A model generated the notes under the pieces. It had not been told where the DNA came from. It saw nothing but the letters and a program-made list of their open reading frames with translations, and did no database searches. From Demequina sp. (GTDB lineage: Bacteria > Actinomycetota > Actinomycetes > Actinomycetales > Demequinaceae), in NCBI GenBank assembly GCA_030148645.1, contig JASBTB010000086.1, positions 1-42,722 of the forward strand: a stretch of DNA of 42,722 nucleotides, written 5' to 3'. A program made the translations under genes and the position numbers. Of this stretch, positions 25,801-34,253 are shown one piece after another (position 1 is the first letter of the stretch; every line of letters begins with the position of its first letter).

Positions 25801-27324
25801 ATCGGCGTCGCCGCGATGCTCCGGAACACGTTCTCCGATGTCGACTTCGCAACGGTGCGCCACAAGTTCCTCGAGGGTGGTCAAGAGTCGCTGTGAGCCA
25901 GCGCGAGTGGTCACCACGTGGTCGCCCGCAATCGGCGACATGGGCGACGAGGTGTGCGGCAGCCACTCAAGCCATCGCCATTCGCTCGCGACCAACGGCG
26001 ATACGAAGCCGGTGACCACACATTCCGTGGGCGAATGCAGCCCCACCGCATGCACGAGTGCGGCGCGCGCGACTGCACTGGCCGAGTCCCCGGGTCCGGC
26101 GATACCGAGGCTGCCGGACACACGCAGGTTGACCGTCACCGGCACTCCGGCGATCCTCCGGAAGCGGTCCCGCAGGCGCGTGGCGCGCTCCCACATGTCC
26201 TCGACGGCGTCTGTGAGCGACGGGATGGTCACGGTCACCGCACTCGGTACCATGCCAAGCCCGAGTCGTAACTCGAGAAACTCCGCATGCTCCGGGCGCC
26301 GGGTCCACAACGGCGACTGGCCCCTCGCGATGGCCTCCCGAACCTCGCCGACGCAGGGACATCGGGCCAGCCGAATCTCACGTTCGCGCGCATGTGCCCG
26401 AACGAGTTCCGCCTCCGCCAGTTCCATCGCACCCACGAACTCTTCGCCCGCGGCCTTGAGTTGTTTGCGCTGGTAATATCGGTTGTCAATGTATCCGCCG
26501 ATCATCAGCAATGGGCTCATCGCCACAAAGATCAGCGACATCAACCTGCCCGTGACCAGGAACAATGACAGGCCGAGCACCACCGGTGCGACGAGTCCCA
26601 TCCGTGGGAAGGGCCGTGGCTGGGGCTTGGTGGGCGGCTCGGGCAGGTCGACTGTGTCCTCGGGTAGCGGTGGCACCACACGCGGAGATCGCATGAAACG
26701 GACGCTGGTGCTCGTCGGGATGATGCCGCTTACTTGCGCGGCACGGGAAATGCCCAGCACCGTGCTCCCGATGCAGATCCGGTCTCCCGGCATGAGGGTT
26801 GCTCGCGTGACAAACGTGTCGTCGAGCAAAATGCCATGGGTGGAACCCAGGTCGACCACTTCGATCACGTCACCCACCACGAGGCGCGCGTGACGCTTGG
26901 AGGCGAGCGGGTCGGACACGTGGACCGCGACATCCGTATCGCGACCAATCAAATGCGACCCGGCCTGCAACGCAAAGGTCTTGCCCCGATCGACCCCCTC
27001 CAGTACCTCCACGGTCGCCACGGCCTCGTAGTCGTGGGCGCCACCGGCACGCGCAGCCGGGACTACCTGCACGTGGTCTCCCGAACGAATTCCGGACGAT
27101 GCCACGTCCACATCGCGGTCGATCACGCGCGTCGCGGCGTGCGGCCCCAGGGACAACGGCGTGACGACCAAGGTGGGGTCGACAGGAAGCGGCAGCCCGC
27201 GGCGCGAAGGATCGGCGCGGAAGAGGTGTTCGGCAACCTCGCCGACGCTCGTGTCGGCCGCCGTGGTCACCTCGACCGTTGCCTCGGTCCCGTCACCGCG
27301 TGCCACACTCACCTTGAGGCTCAC
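22843..27324 (-). CDS. eccC: EccC/EssC-type type VII secretion ATPase (ubiquitin-like + FHA + TM + three FtsK/SpoIIIE ATPase domains)
   Basis: 1493 aa; FHA core GRDTDVAVHVSDPLASKRHARLV..DLGSTHGILLDD; TM MGLVAPVVLGLSLFLVTGRLMSLIFVAMSPLLMIGGYI; P-loops GGTTGAGKSE, GGPGAGKST and GQAGTGRTS; adjacent WXG100. Confidence 0.92.
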   Translation of the reverse strand: MSLKVSVARGDGTEATVEVTTAADTSVGEVAEHLFRADPSRRGLPLPVDPTLVVTPLSLGPHAATRVIDRDVDVASSGIRSGDHVQVVPAARAGGAHDYEAVATVEVLEGVDRGKTFALQAGSHLIGRDTDVAVHVSDPLASKRHARLVVGDVIEVVDLGSTHGILLDDTFVTRATLMPGDRICIGSTVLGISRAAQVSGIIPTSTSVRFMRSPRVVPPLPEDTVDLPEPPTKPQPRPFPRMGLVAPVVLGLSLFLVTGRLMSLIFVAMSPLLMIGGYIDNRYYQRKQLKAAGEEFVGAMELAEAELVRAHAREREIRLARCPCVGEVREAIARGQSPLWTRRPEHAEFLELRLGLGMVPSAVTVTIPSLTDAVEDMWERATRLRDRFRRIAGVPVTVNLRVSGSLGIAGPGDSASAVARAALVHAVGLHSPTECVVTGFVSPLVASEWRWLEWLPHTSSPMSPIAGDHVVTTRAGSQRLLTTLEELVAHRCEVDIGERVPEHRGDADSRTGGDSLSASPAVLVVVHDGGPADRRRLVRLAEKGPDVGVHVVWIARQVGDVPAACRSYVQAEPTGPGTVGHVRRGGEDAPVTFGTLSVEEASQSARQMACIEDAGAVVDDAADVPDAVSFVELHGFEALEPSHHERRWRREATSPPGATRPFSLRALVGHAGNEPFYLDLQAQGPHALVGGTTGAGKSEFLHAWILGMAAAYSPDRVTFLYVDYKGGSAFADCVRLPHSVGLVTDLTPHLVDRALTSLRAELRHRERLLATKGAKDLETLAKAGDPDTPPSLVIVIDEFAALAQEMPTFVDGVVDIAQRGRSLGLHLIMATQRPAGVIKDNLRANTNLRVALRMADEADSSDVLGAPSAAHVDPGLPGRAMVRTGPGRLATFQSAYTGGHSVPGGGRARVAVRELALGAGGAWVVPENSRAGVAEGECDASRVVSALAGAAILAGAAPPRRPWLDELADTYELAALSRQAGVSAGAPFGLVDDPSRQAQFVATYVPDHEGNLVVLGGPGAGKSTALRSIALGMTLASRDVPVHLYGLDAANGGLDMLVPLPHMADVVDVDDVERVGRMMKRLVDIVRERSRRFTAARAASLTEYRASTGAADLARVVLLVDGYGAFQAGYMNEAGREQAFSDFHEILAEGRTVGVHVVLSADRVGALHTSILALVPRTMVLRLNDENQYGMLGLRRTGLTLRSPAGRGIDVSTQLEMQVAVLGGTPRIDAQAKAIEQLANEISDRPAWRADPIARMPVRVAASDVPHDVEGLPVLGIDGATLGLRGFDLDRPIMVAGQAGTGRTSAVAWLATAISRTYPQRRVVHLTQRRSRIGSLPVWTDSFTGALAGENFLAAWGAALEGSAEGDDQVVLCIENVQDFGVSMSDGPLVQAIKQARRLGHLIVGEADIQGWVTGQLVSELKGSRRGLLLAPEGADAQMLFSVSAPRLNRADMPPGRGVWIESGRVTVVQIPWVDARLSPDSDETPWVPGETR

Positions 27325-27521
27325 ACGTACTCCCCCGGGTCGACCGTGGCGCCTGTACGCACCACGCCTTTCACACCGTGTCCCAGCGTGTGGGGCGACC
27401 CTAGCCGGGCCACGCCCGCCACGTCGCGAGCCGCCCGCAATCTGTGGACAACGTGCTGGTCAAGGCGCACTGGCTGCGCGACGGGGGTGTACCGGCCCGG
27501 CAGGCGTCTAGCCTTAGGTGC

Positions 27522-28796
27522 ATGACGTGGCGGTGGAGACGCGGTGGCGACGTAGGCATTGCCATCGCGTTCGCCCTCTTCGCGATGGTGTCCGCGCGAA
27601 CCGCCACCACCGCTGTCGAGTTCGACTACCGCCCCTTCGACTCGTGGGGGTACACGATCGTGGTGGCCCAGGCTGTGCCACTGGCGTGGCGTTCCGTCGC
27701 TCCGCGCACAGTGTTGTGGGTCGTCACCGCGCTGTGGTCCATCACCGCAGGGTTGGGCTACCCCGCCGACATTTCGGTCTTGCCCCTGATCGTCTCGCTG
27801 TACACCATTGGTGCCACTTTGCCGCGCCGCCAAGCGCTCTGGCATGGCGCTCTCGCCGGAGGGCTGGTCTTCGCTTGGACGATGGTCGGCGTCGTTGTCG
27901 CCGACGTCGTCCCGTGGACCGCGCCCGCGACCATTGCGCTCGGCGTGACCGTTCCGATCCTCATGGGCCTGACGGAGCGCAAGCGGCGAGAGAGGCTCAC
28001 CGCGGTGCAACTGTCCGCCGAGCGCCGCCAACAGGCGGCGCGCATCGCCGCGGCCGACGCCGTGCGCGCCGAGCGCACCCGGATCGCACGTGAACTTCAC
28101 GATGTCATCGCTCACGAGATGACAGTGATGACGCTCCAGGCGGAGGGTGCGCGGCGGCGCATCGCCAAGACCGATCCGGACGTCGCCGACGCGCTCGCGA
28201 CCATTTCGGAATCGGGCCGCAAGGGCCTCGCCGAGATGCAACGCATGATCGGCGTGTTGCGTACGTCGGAGCGAGAATTGGAGAACGAGGCAGCCGAACT
28301 GTCTGGCCGAACTCGCGCACCCGCGCTGGTGGGTACCGCCGATCAGGACGACCTCGCGCCCATGCCCTCGCTCGCGGCTATCCCCGCGCTCGTGAGGCAG
28401 GTGGAGGACTCGGGACTGCCTGTGCACCTTGCCATCGCGGGTACCAGCCACGTGCCCGCAGGTGTCGAACTCAGTGCGTACCGCATCATCCAGGAGTCCC
28501 TCACCAACGCCCTCAAATATGCGGGGGCTGGAGCGAGCGCCACCGTGACGGTGCGCAGGCGACGCGACGCCGTGTCCGTCACGGTGGAGGATGACGGACG
28601 AGGCGTCATCTCGGAAGCCGTGTCGTCGTCTGGGGGCAACGGCCTGGCTGGCATGAGGGAACGGGTGGCGGCCCTCGGCGGCCAGATCGAGTTGGGGGCC
28701 CGGCGGGGCGGCGGCTACCGCGTACACGCGCTGCTTCCCGTCTCGGACGACCAGGTAGTCGGACAGCGCGCCGCGCGTGGACAGGAGATGCCGTGA
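27522..28796 (+). CDS. Sensor histidine kinase (NarL-type partner, HisKA_3)
   Basis: 424 aa; ERTRIARELHDVIAHEMTVMTLQAEGARR and VEDDGRGV...GNGLAGMRERVAALGGQIELG. Start could be upstream (ORF opens at 27444). Confidence 0.92.
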   Translation: MTWRWRRGGDVGIAIAFALFAMVSARTATTAVEFDYRPFDSWGYTIVVAQAVPLAWRSVAPRTVLWVVTALWSITAGLGYPADISVLPLIVSLYTIGATLPRRQALWHGALAGGLVFAWTMVGVVVADVVPWTAPATIALGVTVPILMGLTERKRRERLTAVQLSAERRQQAARIAAADAVRAERTRIARELHDVIAHEMTVMTLQAEGARRRIAKTDPDVADALATISESGRKGLAEMQRMIGVLRTSERELENEAAELSGRTRAPALVGTADQDDLAPMPSLAAIPALVRQVEDSGLPVHLAIAGTSHVPAGVELSAYRIIQESLTNALKYAGAGASATVTVRRRRDAVSVTVEDDGRGVISEAVSSSGGNGLAGMRERVAALGGQIELGARRGGGYRVHALLPVSDDQVVGQRAARGQEMP

Positions 28797-29557
28797 TCCG
28801 AGTGGGACTGGTCGACGACCAGCAGATGGTGCGCGTCGGCTTGAAGATGATTCTCGAGTCGGAGGACGACATCGTGGTGTGTTGCCAGGCGGCATCCGGT
28901 GAGGACGCGATTGTCGGCGCGGCCGAACATCGGCCGGATGTGGTCCTCATGGATATCCGCATGCCCGGCATGGACGGACTCGCCGCGACGCGTGAGGTGC
29001 TCAGAGTTGCCCCCGATGTGCGCGTCGTCATCCTCACCACGTTCGACGACGACGAGTACCTGTACGGCGCCTTGCGTGCTGGCGCTTCGGGCTTCCTGCT
29101 CAAGAGCGCCGACGGCGACAGCCTGGTCAATGCGGTGCGCGTGGTCGCGGGAGGCGAGGCGCTGCTGGCCCCCGAGGTGACGCGCCGCGTCATCGAACAG
29201 TTCGCCCGAGGCTCCGTCGTCAGTAGCGACGATGCTGACATCGGCGCCGTACCGCCATCGTCCGCGTCGCCGCTCCAGGCGGCTGCCCCGCCGGGGCAGC
29301 CGCCCCGCACGACTCCCGAGCCCCAACGGCACGTGCCCGGTACTGAGGCCATTGGGGATCTGTCGGACCGCGAAGTGCAGGTCCTCCAACTGATGGCGCG
29401 TGGGATGTCAAACCAAGAGATCGCGACGGAACTGTTCGTCTCCAGCACCACGGTCAAGACGCACGTCAGCCATATTCTCACCAAGTTGGGAGTGCGCGAC
29501 CGCGTCCAAGCCGTCGTCGAGGCGTACGACTCCGGCATCGTCGTGCCCCGGCCGTAG
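28793..29557 (+). CDS. LuxR/NarL-family response regulator
   Basis: 254 aa from GTG; MIRVGLVDDQQMVRVGLKMILES, DVVLMDIRMPGMDGLAATREV; HTH LSDREVQVLQLMARGMSNQEIATELFVSSTTVKTHVSHILTKLGVRDRVQAVVEAY. Confidence 0.96.
   Translation: MIRVGLVDDQQMVRVGLKMILESEDDIVVCCQAASGEDAIVGAAEHRPDVVLMDIRMPGMDGLAATREVLRVAPDVRVVILTTFDDDEYLYGALRAGASGFLLKSADGDSLVNAVRVVAGGEALLAPEVTRRVIEQFARGSVVSSDDADIGAVPPSSASPLQAAAPPGQPPRTTPEPQRHVPGTEAIGDLSDREVQVLQLMARGMSNQEIATELFVSSTTVKTHVSHILTKLGVRDRVQAVVEAYDSGIVVPRP
29278..29304. repeat. Perfect 12-bp inverted repeat within the response-regulator linker
   Basis: GGCGGCTGCCCC-GCC-GGGGCAGCCGCC. Confidence 0.85.
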
Positions 29558-29597
29558 CCCCCTGCCCCGTTCTGGCCGCGCGTAGCGGGCCTTGCCC

Positions 29598-29621
29598 GGC
29601 ATCGTCCGTGCGGACGATGCC
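29598..29621. promoter_or_regulatory. Perfect 24-bp palindrome between response regulator and ABC transporter (operator or terminator)
   Basis: GGCATCGTCCG-TG-CGGACGATGCC. Confidence 0.6.
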
Positions 29622-29713
29622 CCAGAACCGTCCCCTTGGCCGATGCCCCGCGGGCCTCCCGTTCGCCACACTGGAGTCAGAATCCATCCCACACCGTCAC
29701 GAAAGGTACCCCC

Positions 29714-30466
29714 ATGACCACTGTGGAAGCACCCGCGCCGACACCCGTCGCGGCAGCGATGCGCGACGGATACAAGGACTACGGCTTCGGCGACACCGCC
29801 GTGCGTGCCCTGGATGGTGTGACCGTCGACATGAAACGGCACGAGTTCACCGCGATCATGGGCCCGTCCGGCTCCGGCAAGTCGACCCTGCTGCACACCC
29901 TCGCGGGCCTCGACCATCTCACCGCGGGCACGTCGTCGATCGCCGATGCGGTCATCACACATCTGTCGGAGGCTCAGGTCACCGAGATTCGTCGCCACTA
30001 CATCGGCTTCATCTTTCAGGCGTTCAACCTGATCCCCTCGCTCAACGGCCGCGAGAACATCACGCTGCCGATGGACATTGCGGGCAGGAAGGTCGACAAG
30101 GAATGGTTCGACGAGATCATCGGCATCCTTGGCCTGGCAGACCGCCTCACGCACCTTCCGGCAGAACTGTCCGGCGGCCAGCAACAGCGCGTCGCCGTGG
30201 CGCGCGCGCTCGTGTCCCGTCCCGAGATCATCTTCGCCGACGAGCCGTCTGGAAACCTGGACTCCCGCTCGGGAGCCGAACTGCTGGGCTTCATGCGTCG
30301 CGCCGTCAAGGAGTTTGGCCAGACCATCGTCATGGTGACGCACGACCCGACCGCCGCGTCGTACGCCGACCGCATCCTGTTCCTGGAGGACGGCAAGATC
30401 GTGGACGAGATGCGTGAGCCGACTGCCGAGAAGGTGCTCGACCGCATGAAGCAGATGGGTCACTGA
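29714..30466 (+). CDS. ABC transporter ATP-binding protein (LolD/MacB type)
   Basis: 250 aa; IMGPSGSGKSTLLHTLAGLD, ELSGGQQQRVAVARALVSRPEIIFADEPSGNLDSRSG. Confidence 0.96.
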   Translation: MTTVEAPAPTPVAAAMRDGYKDYGFGDTAVRALDGVTVDMKRHEFTAIMGPSGSGKSTLLHTLAGLDHLTAGTSSIADAVITHLSEAQVTEIRRHYIGFIFQAFNLIPSLNGRENITLPMDIAGRKVDKEWFDEIIGILGLADRLTHLPAELSGGQQQRVAVARALVSRPEIIFADEPSGNLDSRSGAELLGFMRRAVKEFGQTIVMVTHDPTAASYADRILFLEDGKIVDEMREPTAEKVLDRMKQMGH

Positions 30467-30472
30467 TCTTCC

Positions 30473-33001
30473 ATGTTCAGACTTGCCCTCAAGTCGGTTC
30501 GGCATAACCCGAAGCGGCTCATCCTCACGGCCCTGGCGGTCGCCCTCGGCGTCGCGCTCGTGGCCGCGACGCTGACCTTCACGTCCGCGCTGTCGCGCGG
30601 CTTCACCGACCTGTTCGGCGCCATCTACAGTTCCGTCGACGTGATCGCCGAACAGGCCCCGGCCGCGGGCGACGACGGGCAGTTCGCATCCCCCGACACC
30701 CGGGGCCCCTTCTCGGCCGATGACGTGGCGGCCATCCAGCAGATCGACGGCGTCCTGTACGCAGAAGGCACCGTAGCCTATGAGACGGGTCGGGTGCTCA
30801 ACGCCGATGGTGACGCGCCGCTCGGGCAGGGTGCGCCCACACTCATCTACGGATGGACGGGTACTCCCGACATCGACGGGTCGACGCTGGTCGAGGGTGC
30901 GGCGCCAGCGACGGATGGCGAGGTGGTCGTCGACGTCGACACGTACGCGACACTCGAGTTGATTCCCGGCGACACCGTCGAGATCGCGACGGACGATGGC
31001 GTGAAGGAACTGACGGTCACCGGATCCGTGCGTTTCGGAGACAGCAACGAACTCCAAATCGCCAATCTGATGTACGCCACCGAGGAGACGGTCCGCCAGC
31101 TCGCGGGCGGCTTCGAGGGTTTTCGCGACATTCAGATCGTGGCAGACGAGGGTGCCAGCCCGGATGCGATCGCCTCCGCCGTCACCCCGCTGCTACCCGA
31201 TGGGACGCGCGCAATCACCTCCCAGGACAAGGTCGCGGAACAGGTTGACTCCCTCAATGAGGCACTCAACATCGTCGACATCTTTGCACTGATCTTCGGC
31301 TTGGTGGCCCTGTTCGTGGGCGCCTACATCATCGTCAACACGTTCAGGATCATCGTCACGCAGCGCACCCGCGAGTTCGGACTCCTGCGAGCCATCGGCG
31401 CCCAAGGCTCACAGATCCGCAACTCGATCCTCATCGAGTCGGTGGTGGTCGCGCTCGTCGGAACGACAGTGGGAATCCTGACTGGCTGGGGCTTGGCTGT
31501 CGCTGGTGGCGCGATTGTCGAGGCCTTCAGCGGCAACATCCTGGCTCCCCTGATCCTGCCCGTCAAGGCCCTGCTGTGGAGTTACTCACTGGGACTGGCA
31601 GTCACGGTGGTGGCCGCGTTGTTGCCCGCCATCCACGCCTCGCGGATCTCGCCCATGGAAGCGCTGCGTGAGGCGGGCACGGCAGGCAAGAAGTCGCTGC
31701 GCCTTCGCAACATTGTGGGCGGGGCGCTCACGCTACTGGGCCTCGTCGGTGTGCTGGTCGGACTGTACGTGTCGGTTCTCAAGCCCGCCTACTGGGTGGG
31801 TGCTGGCGCCGTGCTGATCGTTCTGGGCGTGACGTTGTTGGCCGCGCAGGTCATCGTGCCCCTGGCCTACGGGCTGCGCGGGATGCTCACCAAGGTGTGG
31901 GGCGTCAATGGCAAACTCGCCGCGAACAACATCCACCGCGAGCCCCGGCGTTCGGCCAACACGGCCGCGGCGCTGATGATCGGCGTCATGCTCCTGGCAC
32001 TGGTGGCGACGTTCACCGAGTCGGTCAAGGACACTTTCACGTCGCAGTTCGCCACGAACCAGGCAGAACTGCTGGTGCTGCCCACCGGTGGGCCGATTCC
32101 TCAAGGCGCACTCGATGTCATCGCGGGCACGGACGGCGTGGCCAAGGTCGCGCGCTACGCGTTCGTCGACGCAACGTTCGAGGGTGAGTCCTACCCCGTT
32201 GGCGTGATCGACGCCACCAAACTCGATGGCCTGTTCGACTTCAACGTCGACCGCCCCCTGAGCGACATCGACGGTGGTGTGTACATCGACCCGACCATTG
32301 TCGAGCTCGGTTTCGGCGTGGGCGACCAGATGACCCTGGAGGGAGCCGACGGTTCGGTGAAGGTGACGGTCACCGGCCTGTACCTGAACGAGGGGGACCA
32401 GCCCTTCCTCGTGGACTGGGCGGTCGGCCTCGAACTCGTCGGCGACCCGCAAATCTTCCAGGCCCTCGTCGACTTCGATCCCGGCGCGGACATTGACGCC
32501 ACCACGGCCGCGATCGGCGAGAACCTCAAGAAGGACTTCCCACTCGTCCAGCCGCAGTCACCCGGCGACCTGGAGAACTTCTTCAACCAGGCCCTGAACA
32601 TTCTGCTTGGCGTGATCTCTGGACTGTTGGGCGCCGCCCTGCTGATTGCGATTCTGGGGGTGGCCAACACGCTGCTCTTGTCGGTCACCGAGCGCACCCG
32701 CGAGATCGGCCTGCTACGGGCCGTCGGTGTGACGCGCAAGGCCGTGTGGGGCATGATCACACTCGAGTCCGTCGTGATGGCGCTTTTCGGTACCCTGCTT
32801 GGGATTATCTTGGGCGTCGGCTTGGGTGCGGCGCTCGTGAACTCGCTCGGCGAGTACGGCTTCGAGCGGGCGGTGGTGCCGTGGATGTGGATAGCCATCT
32901 ACACCGTGCTGTCCATGATCGCGGGCGTACTCGCGGCCGTGTGGCCGGCGTACCGCGCGTCTCGCCTCGACATTCTCAAGGCCATCGCGGCCGACGGATA
33001 G
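30473..33001 (+). CDS. FtsX-like ABC transporter permease
   Basis: 842 aa; two FtsX-like blocks (VTQRTREFGLLRAIGA and VTERTREIGLLRAVGV). Confidence 0.95.
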   Translation: MFRLALKSVRHNPKRLILTALAVALGVALVAATLTFTSALSRGFTDLFGAIYSSVDVIAEQAPAAGDDGQFASPDTRGPFSADDVAAIQQIDGVLYAEGTVAYETGRVLNADGDAPLGQGAPTLIYGWTGTPDIDGSTLVEGAAPATDGEVVVDVDTYATLELIPGDTVEIATDDGVKELTVTGSVRFGDSNELQIANLMYATEETVRQLAGGFEGFRDIQIVADEGASPDAIASAVTPLLPDGTRAITSQDKVAEQVDSLNEALNIVDIFALIFGLVALFVGAYIIVNTFRIIVTQRTREFGLLRAIGAQGSQIRNSILIESVVVALVGTTVGILTGWGLAVAGGAIVEAFSGNILAPLILPVKALLWSYSLGLAVTVVAALLPAIHASRISPMEALREAGTAGKKSLRLRNIVGGALTLLGLVGVLVGLYVSVLKPAYWVGAGAVLIVLGVTLLAAQVIVPLAYGLRGMLTKVWGVNGKLAANNIHREPRRSANTAAALMIGVMLLALVATFTESVKDTFTSQFATNQAELLVLPTGGPIPQGALDVIAGTDGVAKVARYAFVDATFEGESYPVGVIDATKLDGLFDFNVDRPLSDIDGGVYIDPTIVELGFGVGDQMTLEGADGSVKVTVTGLYLNEGDQPFLVDWAVGLELVGDPQIFQALVDFDPGADIDATTAAIGENLKKDFPLVQPQSPGDLENFFNQALNILLGVISGLLGAALLIAILGVANTLLLSVTERTREIGLLRAVGVTRKAVWGMITLESVVMALFGTLLGIILGVGLGAALVNSLGEYGFERAVVPWMWIAIYTVLSMIAGVLAAVWPAYRASRLDILKAIAADG

Positions 33002-33008
33002 CAGTTAC

Positions 33009-33130
33009 CCCACTCCCACCCGACAGTGCGAACCATTCTCGGCGGCGACACGCCGCGTTTCGCCCCGATGGACGGCGCGGCGGCGGCGCGGCGCCGGTGC
33101 TGGCGGTTCGGAGTGTCGGTTGGGAGTGGG
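33009..33130. repeat. 26-bp near-perfect inverted repeats (23/26) flanking 70 bp; MITE-like element or bidirectional terminator
   Basis: CCCACTCCCACCCGACAGTGCGAACC (33009-33034) versus GGTTCGGAGTGTCGGTTGGGAGTGGG (33105-33130). Confidence 0.6.
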
Positions 33131-33150
33131 CTGCGGCGCTGGCGGCCCTG

Positions 33151-34248
33151 CTAGATGTCGACGCCGACGGTGACGGGCTCCGGGCTCAGTTGAACGCCGA
33201 ACCGCTCTAGCACCCCGTCGCGCACCACGCGCGCGAGCATGACCAAATCGTCGGCGGTAGCGCCGCCCCGGTTGGTGAGCGCGAGGGCGTGCTTGGTCGA
33301 TAGCGACGCCCGCGCATCGGCCGTCACCGCAAAGCCCCTGCCAAAGCCCGCGTGCTCGATCAGCCAGGCCGCACTGGTCTTGACGGCGCCGTCGGGCGCC
33401 CCCCGGCCGGGTGAGAAACGCGGAGCGTCGTCGGGAAGGCCCGCGGCCGATGCCGGGTCGAGCACGGGGTTGGTGAAGAAGGAACCCGCGCTCCAGGTGT
33501 CGGGGTCTGAATCGTCGAGCACCATGCCCTTGGAGCGACGCAGCGCAAGCACCGCGTCGCGCACCTCGGTGATCGGCACTCGCGCTCCTTGATCGACGCC
33601 GAGCGCGCCCGCGAGTTGGGCGTACCGCACGGGCGCTGAGAGCGAGGCCATGCGGGTGTGGAAGGTGACGGACAGCACGACGTGGCGGGGGCTCGGCGCC
33701 CACACCGACCCGTCGTCGGCGCCGCCGTGCATCGAACGCTTGAGGAGGGAGTCGCGATACGAGAAGCCGAGGGACATGAGCGGCAGTGTCCGCACCGAAC
33801 CGGTGAACCGGTCCCAGGTCCGTACCTGTGCGACAAGCTCGGAGACATCGGCCCCGTAGGCGCCGACGTTCTGCACCGGGGTTGCCCCCGTCGAGCCGGG
33901 GATGCCGGAGAGTGCCTCGAACCCGGACCATTGCGACCGCACCGCGCGCTCCACCAGCGCGTCCCACGGCACTCCGGCGGCGGCGGTGATCGTCAGGCCT
34001 GCGCACGCGCCGTCGTGGTGCACCACGACGTCGACCTCGGCGTCACGGCGGGCGTCACGCACGACGATGCCGTCAAAGCCAGCGTCGGACACCAGCAGGT
34101 TGGACCCGCCGCCGAGGATGAGGACCGGCACTGCGTGGGCGTCGGCCGTGCGCACTGCGTCGATCATCTCGTCATCCGAGGTCGGTTCGACGATGTCCCG
34201 TGCCGGGCCGCCCACCCGGAACGTGGTGAGGTCCGCCAACGAGGTCAT
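33151..34248 (-). CDS. murB: UDP-N-acetylmuramate dehydrogenase
   Basis: 365 aa from MTSLADLTTFRVGGPARDIVEP; LILGGGSNLLVSDAGFDG; GSTGATPVQNVGAYG. Confidence 0.96.
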   Translation of the reverse strand: MTSLADLTTFRVGGPARDIVEPTSDDEMIDAVRTADAHAVPVLILGGGSNLLVSDAGFDGIVVRDARRDAEVDVVVHHDGACAGLTITAAAGVPWDALVERAVRSQWSGFEALSGIPGSTGATPVQNVGAYGADVSELVAQVRTWDRFTGSVRTLPLMSLGFSYRDSLLKRSMHGGADDGSVWAPSPRHVVLSVTFHTRMASLSAPVRYAQLAGALGVDQGARVPITEVRDAVLALRRSKGMVLDDSDPDTWSAGSFFTNPVLDPASAAGLPDDAPRFSPGRGAPDGAVKTSAAWLIEHAGFGRGFAVTADARASLSTKHALALTNRGGATADDLVMLARVVRDGVLERFGVQLSPEPVTVGVDI

Positions 34249-34253
34249 GGGCT

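Noticed and set aside
27321-28895. 524-aa minus-strand ORF antisense to the histidine kinase
   Set aside because: Shadow ORF; the plus strand carries a clear HisKA_3/HATPase kinase.
29408-31057. 549-aa minus-strand ORF over the response regulator and ABC genes
   Set aside because: Spans several genuine plus-strand genes and has no domain-like sequence.
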